From the NCBI RefSeq assembly GCF_965201005.1, contig NZ_OZ241747.1, positions 1,798,001 to 1,862,000 of the forward strand: a stretch of DNA of 64,000 nucleotides, given 5' to 3'. Shown in pieces: positions 35,362 through 45,352 of the stretch. This DNA comes from Mucilaginibacter_A sp965201005 (GTDB lineage: Bacteria > Bacteroidota > Bacteroidia > Sphingobacteriales > Sphingobacteriaceae). Each line of letters begins with the position of its first letter. Within the stretch, counting starts at the first letter, position 1. The notes under the pieces were generated by a model that saw only the letters and a program-made list of their open reading frames with translations, was not told the DNA's origin and ran no database searches. Both the position numbers and the translations under genes were made by a program.

Positions 35362-37536
35362 TTATTTTATAAACAACAATTCCCTGAATTTAGGAAGCGG
35401 CCATTGGGCATCGTCCACCAATTGCTCCAGTTTGTCCACATGGTAACGGATCGGGTCGAAATAGCTTTTTACCTTCTCATCATAAGCAATTGCTTTCTCG
35501 CGGATATCTTCGATGGCATTCGCTTTTTTTCGTTCTTCGAGCATTTGGTTTGCATTGTTTTTGATTTCGTTGATATGGGTGGAAATTTTACGGATCAAAT
35601 CGATTTGTGCACTGTAAGCAGTTTCTTCCAAACCAATTTCCTTCAAACCTTTCACGTTGTCAATTAATTTATTTTGATAGATGATTGCAGCCGGTAAAAT
35701 AGAACTATTGATAAGTTCGCCCATTACGCGCGCCTCAATCTGCAGTTTTTTATAGAAGTTTTCCAGCAGGATTTCGTGGCGCGCATGTGCCTCACGTTCG
35801 CTGAAAACGCCGGTTTTCTGAAATAGTTCGGCCGTTTTTTCGGTAACCAGAACATCCAAAGCTTTCGGGGTTGATTTAATGTTGGCCAGGCCGCGTGTTG
35901 CCGCTTCTTTTTCCCATTCTTCGCTATAACCGTTGCCTTCAAAGCGGATAGATTTGGATTCTTTGATGTAACGCTTGATAACCATCATCAAAGCCACATC
36001 TTTTTTCTCACCTTTTTTAATGAGTTTGTCCACTTCGTTTTTAAACTTGGTCAGCTGGTCGGCCACAATCAGGTTTAAAATCGTCATCGGACTGGATGAA
36101 TTGGCCGAAGAACCGACCGCACGCAGCTCAAATTTATTGCCTGTAAAAGCAAAAGGCGACGTTCTGTTCCGGTCGGTATTGTCCCTTAAAATCTGCGGGA
36201 TTTTCGGGATACCTGACCATAAAGAGTTTTCATCTTTCATAATCCGGCTGATACGTGCGGTATCAATTTCATCTAAAACCTCGTTTAGCTGGCTGCCTAA
36301 AAAAATGGAAATAATGGCCGGCGGAGCTTCATTCGCACCCAAGCGATGGTCATTAGTGACCGAAGCGATGGACGCACGCAACAAATCTGCATGTTCGTAA
36401 ACGGCACGGATGGTGTTCACAAAGAAAGTAAGGAACATCAGGTTATTTTTCGGCGTTTTGCCCGGCGACAACAGGTTTTTGCCCGTATTGGTAATCAGCG
36501 ACCAGTTATTGTGCTTGCCCGAACCATTGATACCGGCATAAGGCTTTTCGTGCAATAATACTTTGAAATGATGGCGCAAGGCAACTTTGTCCATCAAATC
36601 CATCAATAACTGGTTGTGATCGATGGCCAGGTTGATTTCTTCATAAATCGGGGCACACTCAAATTGTGAAGGCGCAACCTCATTATGGCGTGTTTTAAGC
36701 GGAATGCCCAACTTCAAGGCTTCCGTTTCAAAATCCTGCATATACGCATAAACACGGTCTGGTATCGAACCAAAATAATGATCTTCCAACTGCTGGCTTT
36801 TTGCAGACATGTGCCCGAACAGCGTCCGTCCGGTCATAAACAAATCCGGGCGTGCATTAAACAAGGCAATATCCACCAGAAAATATTCCTGCTCAATGCC
36901 CAGCGAAGCATTTACTTTTTCGATGCTTTTATCAAAATAATGGCAAACATCTACCGCAGCTTTATCCAAAGCAACCAACGCTTTAAGCAAAGGCACTTTA
37001 TAATCCAGTGCTTCGCCGGTGTAAGAAACAAATACAGTTGGGATACAAAGCGTTTGGTTGATGATAAATGCCGGGGAAGACGGGTCCCAAGCAGTGTAAC
37101 CTCTCGCTTCAAACGTATTGCGGATGCCACCGTTTGGGAAACTGGATGCATCCGGCTCTTGCTGCGCTAAAGCATCACCGCTAAATTTTTCGATACCGCT
37201 GCCATCTGCATTTGGCTCAAAAAACGAATCATGTTTTTCGGCCGTTGTACCGGTTAAAGGCTGAAACCAGTGTGTATAATGCGTTACACCTTTACTTACG
37301 GCCCAAGCTTTTAAACCGGACGCGATATGCTCGGCAATGTCCCGGTCAATCGTCATACCGCTTTCAATCGAATCAATAATGGATTGGTAAGCTTCTTTTG
37401 ACAGATATTCTTTCATTTTCTTTTTATCGAAAACGTTGGAGCCAAAATAATCAGAAATTCTGCTGGATGGCGGTTTTACTTCAGGAATAGTTCTGGTAGA
37501 AACAGATTGAAGGGCCTGGAAACGAATGTTAGACAT
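35362..37536 (-). CDS. glnN: Glutamine synthetase type III
   Basis: A 724-residue GSIII enzyme that makes glutamine from glutamate and ammonia. The N-terminal FGSNVFDKKKMKEYL, the GIRNTFEARGYTAWDPSSP block, EQEYFLVD, the KTRHNEVAPSQFECAPI motif, NGSGKHNNWS and a GANEAPPAI segment are conserved GSIII elements. It is far longer than GSI and typical of Bacteroidota. Single gene with its own terminator. No A-type word lies inside it. Confidence 0.97.
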   Translation of the reverse strand: MSNIRFQALQSVSTRTIPEVKPPSSRISDYFGSNVFDKKKMKEYLSKEAYQSIIDSIESGMTIDRDIAEHIASGLKAWAVSKGVTHYTHWFQPLTGTTAEKHDSFFEPNADGSGIEKFSGDALAQQEPDASSFPNGGIRNTFEARGYTAWDPSSPAFIINQTLCIPTVFVSYTGEALDYKVPLLKALVALDKAAVDVCHYFDKSIEKVNASLGIEQEYFLVDIALFNARPDLFMTGRTLFGHMSAKSQQLEDHYFGSIPDRVYAYMQDFETEALKLGIPLKTRHNEVAPSQFECAPIYEEINLAIDHNQLLMDLMDKVALRHHFKVLLHEKPYAGINGSGKHNNWSLITNTGKNLLSPGKTPKNNLMFLTFFVNTIRAVYEHADLLRASIASVTNDHRLGANEAPPAIISIFLGSQLNEVLDEIDTARISRIMKDENSLWSGIPKIPQILRDNTDRNRTSPFAFTGNKFELRAVGSSANSSSPMTILNLIVADQLTKFKNEVDKLIKKGEKKDVALMMVIKRYIKESKSIRFEGNGYSEEWEKEAATRGLANIKSTPKALDVLVTEKTAELFQKTGVFSEREAHARHEILLENFYKKLQIEARVMGELINSSILPAAIIYQNKLIDNVKGLKEIGLEETAYSAQIDLIRKISTHINEIKNNANQMLEERKKANAIEDIREKAIAYDEKVKSYFDPIRYHVDKLEQLVDDAQWPLPKFRELLFIK

Positions 37537-38083
37537 ATTAATTATGGGATTTTATCAAGTTTGTAAATCGACGTATAAAACAAATATTTAGATCGAAATT
37601 ATTGTCCATAGTTACAAGAAATGTGGCAAATTTCACAAATAAAAGCTAAATTTTATTAAAAACAATCCTAAAAAGCATCAATATAGATTAAAAATCCGAA
37701 ATAATCTACGTTTGACTGGGCTTGGCTGGATCAATTAATGAAATATTTTCCAATGGAGTTTTATCGGCTTCAACGCGTGCTGTTTTTATCACCTAAAAAT
37801 TTGTCATTTATGGTGAAACAACGGGTTACAAATTTGAATGGGAGTTATTACGCACCCACCATTTGGAAAATGGTTAGTATAAAAAATGAGCAATACAGTT
37901 TTAGGATAATGATTTTTACCGTGTAAAAGAAGCATTATCTGGCAGGTGCATCTTTTATGGATGCAATAATTTAACAGGTAAAATTTTAGCTTTACAAATC
38001 GATATGAAGATAGAACGCAGCTACAAGGAACCTTAAACACAGTATTTACCGAACTTATTAAAGAACAAGGTTTAGAAGGAAGA
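37537..38083. other. Gene-free stretch between glnN and the restriction-modification gene
   Basis: It holds a mixed word pair (37777-37935) and, from 37982, a coding-looking extension in frame with the downstream enzyme but without a usable start. A 62-codon frame at 37738-37926 spans the repeat and is not credible. Confidence 0.7.
37777..37935. repeat. Outward-core word pair, mixed classes (159 bp)
   Basis: GTGCTGTTTTTATC with flank ACCTAAAAATTT at the left (B class); flank ATTTTTACC and TGTAAAAGAAGCAT at the right (A class). Confidence 0.75.
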
Positions 38084-41000
38084 TTGGAACCATATTCTCC
38101 GCAAGAAGAAAACCGCGCTGATATCACTTTAAAGAATAAAAACGGAAAGCCGATCTTTTTTATAGAGCTTAAAGACCCAACGGCCAAAGACGGGAAAAGT
38201 GTATTTGATAGTGGCGTTTTAATGAGAGAGGTTGAGCGCGCTCAAAAGTTCAATATCAAATATTTTGGCAACTGTAATTTTTTGGCTTGTGCCTTTTTTG
38301 ATAAAGACAAGTTATACGAAAAGGTAAGTGTTAATGAAGGCTTTTTTACACTTGCAGACATTAGCCGTTTAAGCCAAAGCTACTCGCCAAGTAAAGAGAT
38401 TTTAAACCGGCTGCGTACCATAGCACAATTTTACATTGATCGTGCTATTGAAATATTAGAGCGGAAACCAATTAAGTTCAGTCCGCTTGATGAACTTTTC
38501 ATTTTCAAAATCCGCAAACTTATCGAAGTTTATGCTTATCCAATCAGCAATACAGTTTGGGAAAAGTACAGAAACGACAAAAGTTTTGAAAAAGAAATTC
38601 AACGCTATTCGCAAAGCCAGTTATGGAACAAACCTTCAACTTACGATGAAATAGAAAACCTCACTTACATTAGTGTGTTGATGCTTATTTCAAAACTTAT
38701 CTTTTATAAATCTTATGTAGATAACCAAACCTGGAGTGATTTACATCCAATGCAAGTTCCTGATTCAATAAATACACCTATTGAATTGGAAGAATTGATC
38801 TGGAAATATTTTGAAACATTTAAGGAAGTTACCGGAAACTTTGAACTGCTTATTGGAGAACGTTCTGATATTATATTCAATATTCCTTTTGTTAGTGATG
38901 CCGCAATTGACCTGGTAAAAGAAGTATTAGATACAGAAGGACATTACAATTTTAGTAATATTCCTTTTGATATTATCGGGCGGATTTTTGAAGAGTTGAT
39001 ACGTGAAGATGAACGCCATAAATTAGGACAATATTTCACTCCGCCAAATGTAATTGATTTGATCAACGCTTTTGCCATCCATAAAAGTAATGATAAGATT
39101 TTTGATCCTTCCTGTGGTTCCGGTACTTTTTTAGTCCGTGCGTACGAACGTAAAAAGTTGCTGTGTGCCGAAGAAGATAAAGGGGCAAGGCATGAAATTT
39201 TATTAAATGAAATTTATGGAAATGACTTGTCTGGTTATCCTGCTTATCTAAGTATGCTTAACTTAGCCATACGCAATACCCGAAAGCCAAGTTACCCACG
39301 CATTGCCAATAAAGATTTTTTTGCCATTACCGAAAACACTAAAGTTGCTTTCCATAACCAACAAGGCGAAAAAGAAAGCAGGCCACTTCCCAAATTTGAT
39401 GCCATCATTGGTAATCCGCCTTACACACGGCAGGAAGATATTGGAACGATGCGTGGCACCGTAAACAAAGCCAAAATTCAAAGTTTGATAAAAGCCGAAT
39501 GTGATTTTCAGCCTTCACAACGGACTTCTATCTACGGCTACTTTTTTTACCATGCAAGTGTGTTTTTAAAAGACAAAGGTTACCTTGCTTTTATTTGCCA
39601 GAATAGTTGGCTTGATACTGATTATGGAATTGATATGCAACGCTACTTGCTTCGTAATTATGAAATAGTTGCTATTATAGACAGCGAAGTTGAACGTTTT
39701 TTCCCGTCGGCATCTGTAAATACTACCATTGTAATTGCACGAAAACAAAGAGATGAAGATGCACGAAATGCAAACATGGTAAAGTTTGTTTATTTCACTT
39801 CTACTTTGGCCGAAGCAATAAAAAAATACAAAGGCGTAAACAAATTACAAACTATTATACAAGCATCGAATGACAGTGCAACTAATGAATCTTTTCACCT
39901 AAATTGTATCCAACAAAATACATTATCAAAATTTACTAAATGGGGACAATTTTTGAAAGCACCACAAGTTTATTTTGATATAATAGAAAAAGGAATTGAA
40001 AAGTTTGTTACAGTTAAAGATATAGCAGATGAAATAAAATTTGGTATTAAAACTGGTTGTAATGATTTCTTCATTGTAAAAGAAGTATCTGAAGAAAAGG
40101 AAGGGTTACTCAAAGCAGTACTCAATAATTATCAAGGCTTTAAAACTATCAAACAAGTACATAATGAAAACCTTGCTTTAGTTGAAAATGGTTTTAATGA
40201 GCTTTGGTTGATAGAAAAGCAATTTTTGTTTCCAATGCTTACAAGTCCGAAAGATGTAAAAACTTACAGCGTAAATTCAAATAAGCTACCTTATTCCGTA
40301 TTTATAATTGATGAGGAAAAGAATGGTTTGAAATCAAAATCTCCACACGCATTTAGTTATATTATTGATGCAGAAAAAAAGCAGATAAACAAAGCATCTT
40401 CTTTAGCAGCTCGTAACAAATGGTATTTTGTAGGTTCAAAAAAAGTTCCTGCGATGTCATTTAGTTATATAATCAATGATTTTGGTAAAACTTTCTTAGT
40501 TGATGCTTTTTCCAATAATAACTTTCACAACATCTATTCAGAAAAAAAATCCAAAACGATTTGGTTGTACATGAATTCAACGGTTAGTTGGTTAATTCAA
40601 CAACTAATTATGAGAAGTAATTTAGGAGAAGGTGCCGGAAAAATCGAAACTTATGATTTAGCTGCTTTTCCTTTTCCTGAAATTGATTTAGAAAGTTTAA
40701 AAGTTGATCTGGTTGAAACAAAAAACTACAAAGATGAATTAGGAACACTTGAAAGTTTATCAAATGTAAACCCGGAAAGGCTAAAATTAGACAGTGCAAT
40801 ACTTGAAGCTATTGGTTATCAAAATAAAGAAGAACGCGAAGAAGTTTTACTTGAGCTTTACCGTGCGACTTACCAATTGATTAACGCCCGTTTGCAAAAA
40901 GCACAAAGTTTAAAAGGGGTAAAGGCACAGCGAAACAAAGTTGAATTTAGCGTTTATGTAGAACAGTTAAAAGAAATGCTGGTAGAAGGAAAATATGAAG

Positions 41001-41167
41001 CTAAAAATACCTTTAAATTTGCCAAGCAATTAGAAAAACTGGTATTTGAAATTTCTTCGGAAAGTAAACTTCAAAAGAAAATTTTAGACAGTTACTGGAA
41101 AGAAAAATTTGGTGAGTTTTTTAACGAAGCAAAAATTGCAAGTCAAGAACAAGGAAAATTATTTTGA
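38084..41167 (+). CDS. Type IIG-like restriction-modification enzyme, 5' end disrupted
   Basis: 1027 residues from TTG 38084. An N-terminal PD-(D/E)xK-like nuclease motif (ENRADITLKNKN ... FFIELKDP) is followed by an N6-adenine methyltransferase: DPSCGSGTF from residue 341 (motif I) and NPPY from 444 (motif IV), with a long C-terminal target-recognition region. The frame continues upstream to 37982 with coding character (QLQGTLNTVFTELIKEQG) but has no start codon there. ATG 38004 lies one base out of frame: with one extra A after it the protein would begin MKDRTQLQGTLN. So a one-base loss, or a sequencing error, has probably hit the true start. There is no separate specificity gene. It contains only GTAT-type words (38914, 40075), suggesting recent acquisition. 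Confidence 0.85.
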   Translation: MEPYSPQEENRADITLKNKNGKPIFFIELKDPTAKDGKSVFDSGVLMREVERAQKFNIKYFGNCNFLACAFFDKDKLYEKVSVNEGFFTLADISRLSQSYSPSKEILNRLRTIAQFYIDRAIEILERKPIKFSPLDELFIFKIRKLIEVYAYPISNTVWEKYRNDKSFEKEIQRYSQSQLWNKPSTYDEIENLTYISVLMLISKLIFYKSYVDNQTWSDLHPMQVPDSINTPIELEELIWKYFETFKEVTGNFELLIGERSDIIFNIPFVSDAAIDLVKEVLDTEGHYNFSNIPFDIIGRIFEELIREDERHKLGQYFTPPNVIDLINAFAIHKSNDKIFDPSCGSGTFLVRAYERKKLLCAEEDKGARHEILLNEIYGNDLSGYPAYLSMLNLAIRNTRKPSYPRIANKDFFAITENTKVAFHNQQGEKESRPLPKFDAIIGNPPYTRQEDIGTMRGTVNKAKIQSLIKAECDFQPSQRTSIYGYFFYHASVFLKDKGYLAFICQNSWLDTDYGIDMQRYLLRNYEIVAIIDSEVERFFPSASVNTTIVIARKQRDEDARNANMVKFVYFTSTLAEAIKKYKGVNKLQTIIQASNDSATNESFHLNCIQQNTLSKFTKWGQFLKAPQVYFDIIEKGIEKFVTVKDIADEIKFGIKTGCNDFFIVKEVSEEKEGLLKAVLNNYQGFKTIKQVHNENLALVENGFNELWLIEKQFLFPMLTSPKDVKTYSVNSNKLPYSVFIIDEEKNGLKSKSPHAFSYIIDAEKKQINKASSLAARNKWYFVGSKKVPAMSFSYIINDFGKTFLVDAFSNNNFHNIYSEKKSKTIWLYMNSTVSWLIQQLIMRSNLGEGAGKIETYDLAAFPFPEIDLESLKVDLVETKNYKDELGTLESLSNVNPERLKLDSAILEAIGYQNKEEREEVLLELYRATYQLINARLQKAQSLKGVKAQRNKVEFSVYVEQLKEMLVEGKYEAKNTFKFAKQLEKLVFEISSESKLQKKILDSYWKEKFGEFFNEAKIASQEQGKLF

Positions 41168-41207
41168 TCAATAGTACAAATTGCGAATCAAAATACGGTT
41201 TTGCATT

Positions 41208-41246
41208 CATAAAAAAAGCATCTGCCAACCAGATGCTTCTTTTATG
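41208..41246. terminator. Iterated-word hairpin terminator (39 bp)
   Basis: CATAAAAAAAGCATCTG, loop CCAAC, CAGATGCTTCTTTTATG: a tight hairpin with A run before and T run after. It ends the restriction-modification gene. Confidence 0.85.
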
Positions 41247-41313
41247 CCCTAAAATTTATGTTCAGGGCGGAACAGCTAATTGCAATTACATGCGCAAACC
41301 TCCTTTAAATTTT

Positions 41314-41321
41314 TAATTTTG
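41314..41321 (+). promoter_or_regulatory. -7 promoter box of purL
   Basis: TAATTTTG, 38 bases before ATG 41360. Confidence 0.5.
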
Positions 41322-41359
41322 CGCTTCCATCAAACCCACACGAATTGGAGCCGCAAAAC

Positions 41360-43567
41360 ATGACCAACGTTCAAACCGCTAAAGATTTAGGCCTGCTTCC
41401 TGAAGAATATGACCGAATTAACGAAATATTAGGCCGTGTGCCCAACTTTACCGAGCTTTCCATTTTTTCGGTGATGTGGAGCGAACATTGTTCCTATAAA
41501 AACAGCATCACCTGGTTAAAAAAACTGCCGAAAGACGGTCCGCGGATGCTGGCCAAAGCCGGGGAAGAAAACGCCGGACTGGTGGATCTGGGCGACGGAA
41601 TCGGTTGCGCTTTTAAGATCGAATCGCACAACCATCCTTCGGCTTTAGAACCTTATCAGGGCGCGGCAACGGGCGTTGGCGGCATCAACCGCGATATTTT
41701 TACAATGGGCGCAAGGCCGGTTGCACAGTTGAATTCGCTTCGTTTTGGGGATTTAAAAAACGAACGCACAAAATGGCTGATAAAAGGAGTAGTAAAAGGA
41801 ATTGGCGATTATGGCAATGCTTTTGGTATCCCGACTGTAGGCGGCGAGTTGTTTTTTGATGAATGTTTCCAAGTCAATCCGCTGGTAAATGCCTTCTCCG
41901 CAGGAATTGTAAAAGCCGGGGAAACCGTTTCTGCAACTTCTTATGGCGTGGGCAATCCGGTTTATATTGTAGGTTCTTCCACCGGGAAAGACGGCATTCA
42001 CGGTGCCGCTTTTGCCTCAAAAAATATCACTGAAGATTCTGTAAATGATCTGCCTGCCGTACAAGTTGGTGATCCTTTTCAGGAAAAATTATTGCTGGAA
42101 GCTTCTCTGGAAGTGATCAAAACCGGTGCAGTAATCGGTATGCAGGATATGGGCGCGGCTGGGATCATCTGCTCCAATTCCGAAATGTCTGCTAAAGGGG
42201 AACATGGAATGGTTATCGATCTGGATAAAGTTCCTACGCGTCAGGAAAACATGCAACCTTTTGAGATTTTGCTTTCAGAATCGCAGGAACGAATGCTGAT
42301 CGTAGTGCAAAAAGGCCGCGAAGCAGAAGTACAAGCTGTTTTTGATAAATGGGATTTAAACTGTGTACAAATTGGCGAAGTAACCGATACCAAACGTCTG
42401 GTTTATTATCGCCACGGCGAAATGGTGGCCGACGTGCCTGCGGATGATTTGGTTTTGGGTGGAGGCGCGCCGGTTTACGAACGCGAATACCGCGAACCAG
42501 CTTACTTTGCAGAGAATAAAAAGTTTAATATTGACCAGGTTGCAGAACCGGAAGATTTAAAATCCGTTGCCGATCATCTGATTTCTCATCCGAATATTGC
42601 TTCCAAACGTTGGGTAACCGATCAATACGATTCGATGGTCGGCACTTCCACCGTTACCACCAACCAGCCTTGCGATGCGGCCGTTGTTGCAGTTAAGGGC
42701 ACAGATAAAGCGATTGTTTTAACGTTGGATTGCAATTCCAGATACGTTTATGCTGATCCGGAAGTTGGTTGCGCCATTGCCGTTGCCGAAGCTGCCCGAA
42801 ACATAACCTGCGCCGGTGGTGAACCGGTTGCAATTACCAATTGCCTCAACTTTGGCAACCCTTACGTGCCGGAAGTTTACTGGCAGTTCGTTGGCGCAAT
42901 TAAAGGCATGACTGCCGCGTGCACCAAATTTGAAACTCCGGTTACCGGCGGAAACGTGAGTTTTTACAATCAATCCAGCGATGAAGGCCCGGTTTTCCCG
43001 ACGCCAACGATCGGAATGCTGGGCGTAATGGACGATCTTTCCAATTTGACCCGTTCTGATTTCCGTAACGAAGGCGACCTGATTTACTTGATCGGCGAAT
43101 CAAAAAACGATATTTCTTCGTCTCAATATCTGGCCTCTTTTCACCAGGTTTCTGCTTCTCCCGCGCCATTTTTTGATCTGGAAAAAGAATATGCCATGCA
43201 TCAGGTTATCAAGCAGTTGATCAAAGAAAAACTATTGGTTTCCGCCCATGATGTTGCCGATGGCGGTTTATATATTGCCTTACTGGAATCTGCTTTTCCA
43301 AATAAATTGGGTTTTGAGATCGAAAGCGATGTAGAAACCCGCAAAGATGCCTTCCTTTTCGGCGAAGCACAAGGCCGAGTGGTGGTTTCCATCAAACCGG
43401 AAAACCAGGAAGCTTTGGTAGAATTAATGGCTACATCAGAAGTTGAATTTAGTTTTTTGGGAACGGTTACTTCCGAAAATTTAGAAGTTGACGATACTGA
43501 TTTTGGGTCGATAAAAGAAGCATCATTTATTTATGACAATGTGCTGCACAATATTTTAGGCGATTAA
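41360..43567 (+). CDS. purL: Phosphoribosylformylglycinamidine synthase subunit PurL
   Basis: A 735-residue small-type PurL, which needs PurQ and PurS (not in this window), for the ATP- and glutamine-dependent conversion of FGAR to FGAM. The SVMWSEHCSYKNS motif, ESHNHPSALEPYQGAATGVGG and DMGAAGIICSNSEMSA are diagnostic. ATG 41360 is preferred over TTG 41345. The SYKNS codons contain a B-type word (41495-41508), but that peptide is conserved in PurL everywhere, so this copy may be chance. An A-type word at 43510-43523 encodes SIKEAS near the C-terminus. Confidence 0.97.
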   Translation: MTNVQTAKDLGLLPEEYDRINEILGRVPNFTELSIFSVMWSEHCSYKNSITWLKKLPKDGPRMLAKAGEENAGLVDLGDGIGCAFKIESHNHPSALEPYQGAATGVGGINRDIFTMGARPVAQLNSLRFGDLKNERTKWLIKGVVKGIGDYGNAFGIPTVGGELFFDECFQVNPLVNAFSAGIVKAGETVSATSYGVGNPVYIVGSSTGKDGIHGAAFASKNITEDSVNDLPAVQVGDPFQEKLLLEASLEVIKTGAVIGMQDMGAAGIICSNSEMSAKGEHGMVIDLDKVPTRQENMQPFEILLSESQERMLIVVQKGREAEVQAVFDKWDLNCVQIGEVTDTKRLVYYRHGEMVADVPADDLVLGGGAPVYEREYREPAYFAENKKFNIDQVAEPEDLKSVADHLISHPNIASKRWVTDQYDSMVGTSTVTTNQPCDAAVVAVKGTDKAIVLTLDCNSRYVYADPEVGCAIAVAEAARNITCAGGEPVAITNCLNFGNPYVPEVYWQFVGAIKGMTAACTKFETPVTGGNVSFYNQSSDEGPVFPTPTIGMLGVMDDLSNLTRSDFRNEGDLIYLIGESKNDISSSQYLASFHQVSASPAPFFDLEKEYAMHQVIKQLIKEKLLVSAHDVADGGLYIALLESAFPNKLGFEIESDVETRKDAFLFGEAQGRVVVSIKPENQEALVELMATSEVEFSFLGTVTSENLEVDDTDFGSIKEASFIYDNVLHNILGD

Positions 43568-43611
43568 GTTATCTGTGAAATCTTCCCACAATCTGTGAAT
43601 CATAAATAATT

Positions 43612-44001
43612 ATGCTGAAAATTAATAATGTCCACCACATCGCCATCATCTGTTCCGATTATCAAATTTCCAAACATTTCTACACGGCAATTTTAGGTTT
43701 TGAAGTAGAACGGGAAGTTTTCCGTGAAGCCAGAAATTCCTGGAAATTAGATATGAAAGTTGCCGGACAATATCAAATCGAATTGTTTTCTTTTCCTGAT
43801 CCAACACCGCGTCCATCACGGCCGGAAGCGGCAGGTTTACGTCATTTGGCTTTTGCAGTTGATGATTTGGATGAAGCAATACTGTTTTTATCGCATAAAA
43901 ATGTGCAAACAGAACCGGTCCGGGTAGATGAATTTACCGGAAAACGTTTTACTTTTTTTGCCGATCCGGACGGTTTGCCGCTGGAATTGTACGAAAAATA
44001 A
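43612..44001 (+). CDS. VOC-family (glyoxalase-like) protein
   Basis: A 129-residue single vicinal-oxygen-chelate domain (VHHIAIICSDYQISKHFYTAILGF, then EAAGLRHLAFAVDDLDEAI and FADPDGLPLELYEK) of the YwkD/SMU1112c type. Metal ligands His, Glu and His are at normal places; the substrate is unknown. It ends directly at the ATG of trmN6, so both are coupled. A B-type word (43879-43892) encodes ILFLSHKNV. Confidence 0.88.
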   Translation: MLKINNVHHIAIICSDYQISKHFYTAILGFEVEREVFREARNSWKLDMKVAGQYQIELFSFPDPTPRPSRPEAAGLRHLAFAVDDLDEAILFLSHKNVQTEPVRVDEFTGKRFTFFADPDGLPLELYEK

Positions 44002-44712
44002 ATGAGTTCTGTTTTCTATTTCCAGCAATTCTCCGTTGACCAAACCAACTGCGCCATGAAAATCAATACAGATGGCATTTTGCTTGGCGCAACAGCATTC
44101 GCAGAAAAATCCGACAAAATATTAGACATTGGCACCGGTACCGGCGTAATTGCTCTGATGCTTGCGCAACGGTTCCCGGATGCGCAAATTGATGCGGTGG
44201 AAATTGATCCTGCTTCCGCAGAAACTGCCGGACAAAACTTTAAAAATTCACCTTTTTCAAACCGGCTTCAAATCCATCCAACTTCAATACAAAATTTTTG
44301 GCTGCAAAAACAGCATCAGCAATACGATTTGATCGTTTCAAATCCGCCGTTTTATCTGGATTCGTTAACTTCTCCGCAGGAAAACAAAACGCTGGCAAAA
44401 CACGCCGCGCCGCAGTTTTTTGAAAACCTGCTCCAAAATGTCCCTGGTTTTCTAACTGCAAACGGAAGTTTGTGGATAATTTTACCGGTAAAAACAGCAT
44501 CAGTTGTGAAAGCTTTGGCGGCAAACCAATTGTTTTTGCAACACGAAATTGCTGTTTCTTCTTTCAAAAATGAAATTCCGCATCGATATATACTTTCTTT
44601 TGGTTTAAATCGGATCAAAATTAAAAACGAACCATTTACCATTTATGCAGATCAAAAAGTTTACAGTGGTGGTTATCAAACTTTATTAAAAGATTTTTTA
44701 ATGATATTTTGA
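44002..44712 (+). CDS. trmN6: tRNA1(Val) (adenine(37)-N6)-methyltransferase
   Basis: A 236-residue SAM-dependent methyltransferase of the YfiC/TrmN6 type. SAM-binding motif DIGTGTGVIALMLAQ, acidic loop VEIDPAS, and the N6-adenine motif NPPFY, followed by a typical C-terminal domain. It modifies A37 of tRNA-Val. A B-type word at 44487-44500 encodes PVKTAS. Confidence 0.9.
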   Translation: MSSVFYFQQFSVDQTNCAMKINTDGILLGATAFAEKSDKILDIGTGTGVIALMLAQRFPDAQIDAVEIDPASAETAGQNFKNSPFSNRLQIHPTSIQNFWLQKQHQQYDLIVSNPPFYLDSLTSPQENKTLAKHAAPQFFENLLQNVPGFLTANGSLWIILPVKTASVVKALAANQLFLQHEIAVSSFKNEIPHRYILSFGLNRIKIKNEPFTIYADQKVYSGGYQTLLKDFLMIF

Positions 44713-44787
44713 GAAGTACGGGGTTTGAAGGGCGAGGCCTGAGCGCAACTTACCATGAACTGTTAACCATCAACTAACCAAAAAACC

Positions 44788-45282
44788 ATGACAAAAATTG
44801 GCCTCCTTTCGGATACGCACGGTTATTTAGATCCGGCCGTTTTTAAACATTTTGCAGATGTTGACGAAATTTGGCACGCGGGCGATTTCGGCAATATCGC
44901 GCTGGCAGACGAAGTTGCCGCCTTTAAACCTTTGCGCGGCGTTTATGGCAACATCGATGGAAAAGATGTGCGCATTGTTTATCCGGAAAACCTCCGTTTT
45001 TTTTGTGAGGAAGTTGATGTTTGGATGACGCATATCGGCGGTTATCCTGATAAATACAATGCAGCCGTTAAACCCGAAATCTATATAAATCCGCCCAATT
45101 TGTTCATTAGTGGGCATTCTCATATTTTAAAAGTGATGTTTGATAAAAAAATCAATTGTTTGCACCTAAACCCGGGCGCGGCAGGCAAACAAGGCTGGCA
45201 CAAAACGCAAACCCTGATGCGGTTTTGTATCGATAAAAAAAACATTACTGACCTTGAAGTTATTGAACTTGCAAAACCTTGA
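44788..45282 (+). CDS. yfcE: YfcE/MJ0936-type metallophosphoesterase
   Basis: A 164-residue calcineurin-like phosphodiesterase. Metal-binding motifs LLSDTHG, HAGDFGN, GNIDG (the usual GNCD changed), HIGG and SGHSHI are in order. Natural substrate unknown. Convergent with rnhA. Confidence 0.88.
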   Translation: MTKIGLLSDTHGYLDPAVFKHFADVDEIWHAGDFGNIALADEVAAFKPLRGVYGNIDGKDVRIVYPENLRFFCEEVDVWMTHIGGYPDKYNAAVKPEIYINPPNLFISGHSHILKVMFDKKINCLHLNPGAAGKQGWHKTQTLMRFCIDKKNITDLEVIELAKP

Positions 45283-45300
45283 CTTGCAATCAAACAGCTT

Positions 45301-45325
45301 AAATTTAGGTTGATAAAAGAAGCAT
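45301..45325 (+). repeat. Iterated word between convergent genes
   Basis: AAATTTAGGTT then GATAAAAGAAGCAT. Confidence 0.9.
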
Positions 45326-45352
45326 TGCCGTATTCAAGGAAAGCAGCAGCTG

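Noticed and set aside
37738..37926. 62-codon ORF before the restriction-modification gene
   Set aside because: It spans a word pair and has no recognisable protein features.
41495..41508. B-type word in purL as evidence for the repeat family
   Set aside because: The SYKNS peptide is conserved in PurL generally, so this copy is not independent evidence.
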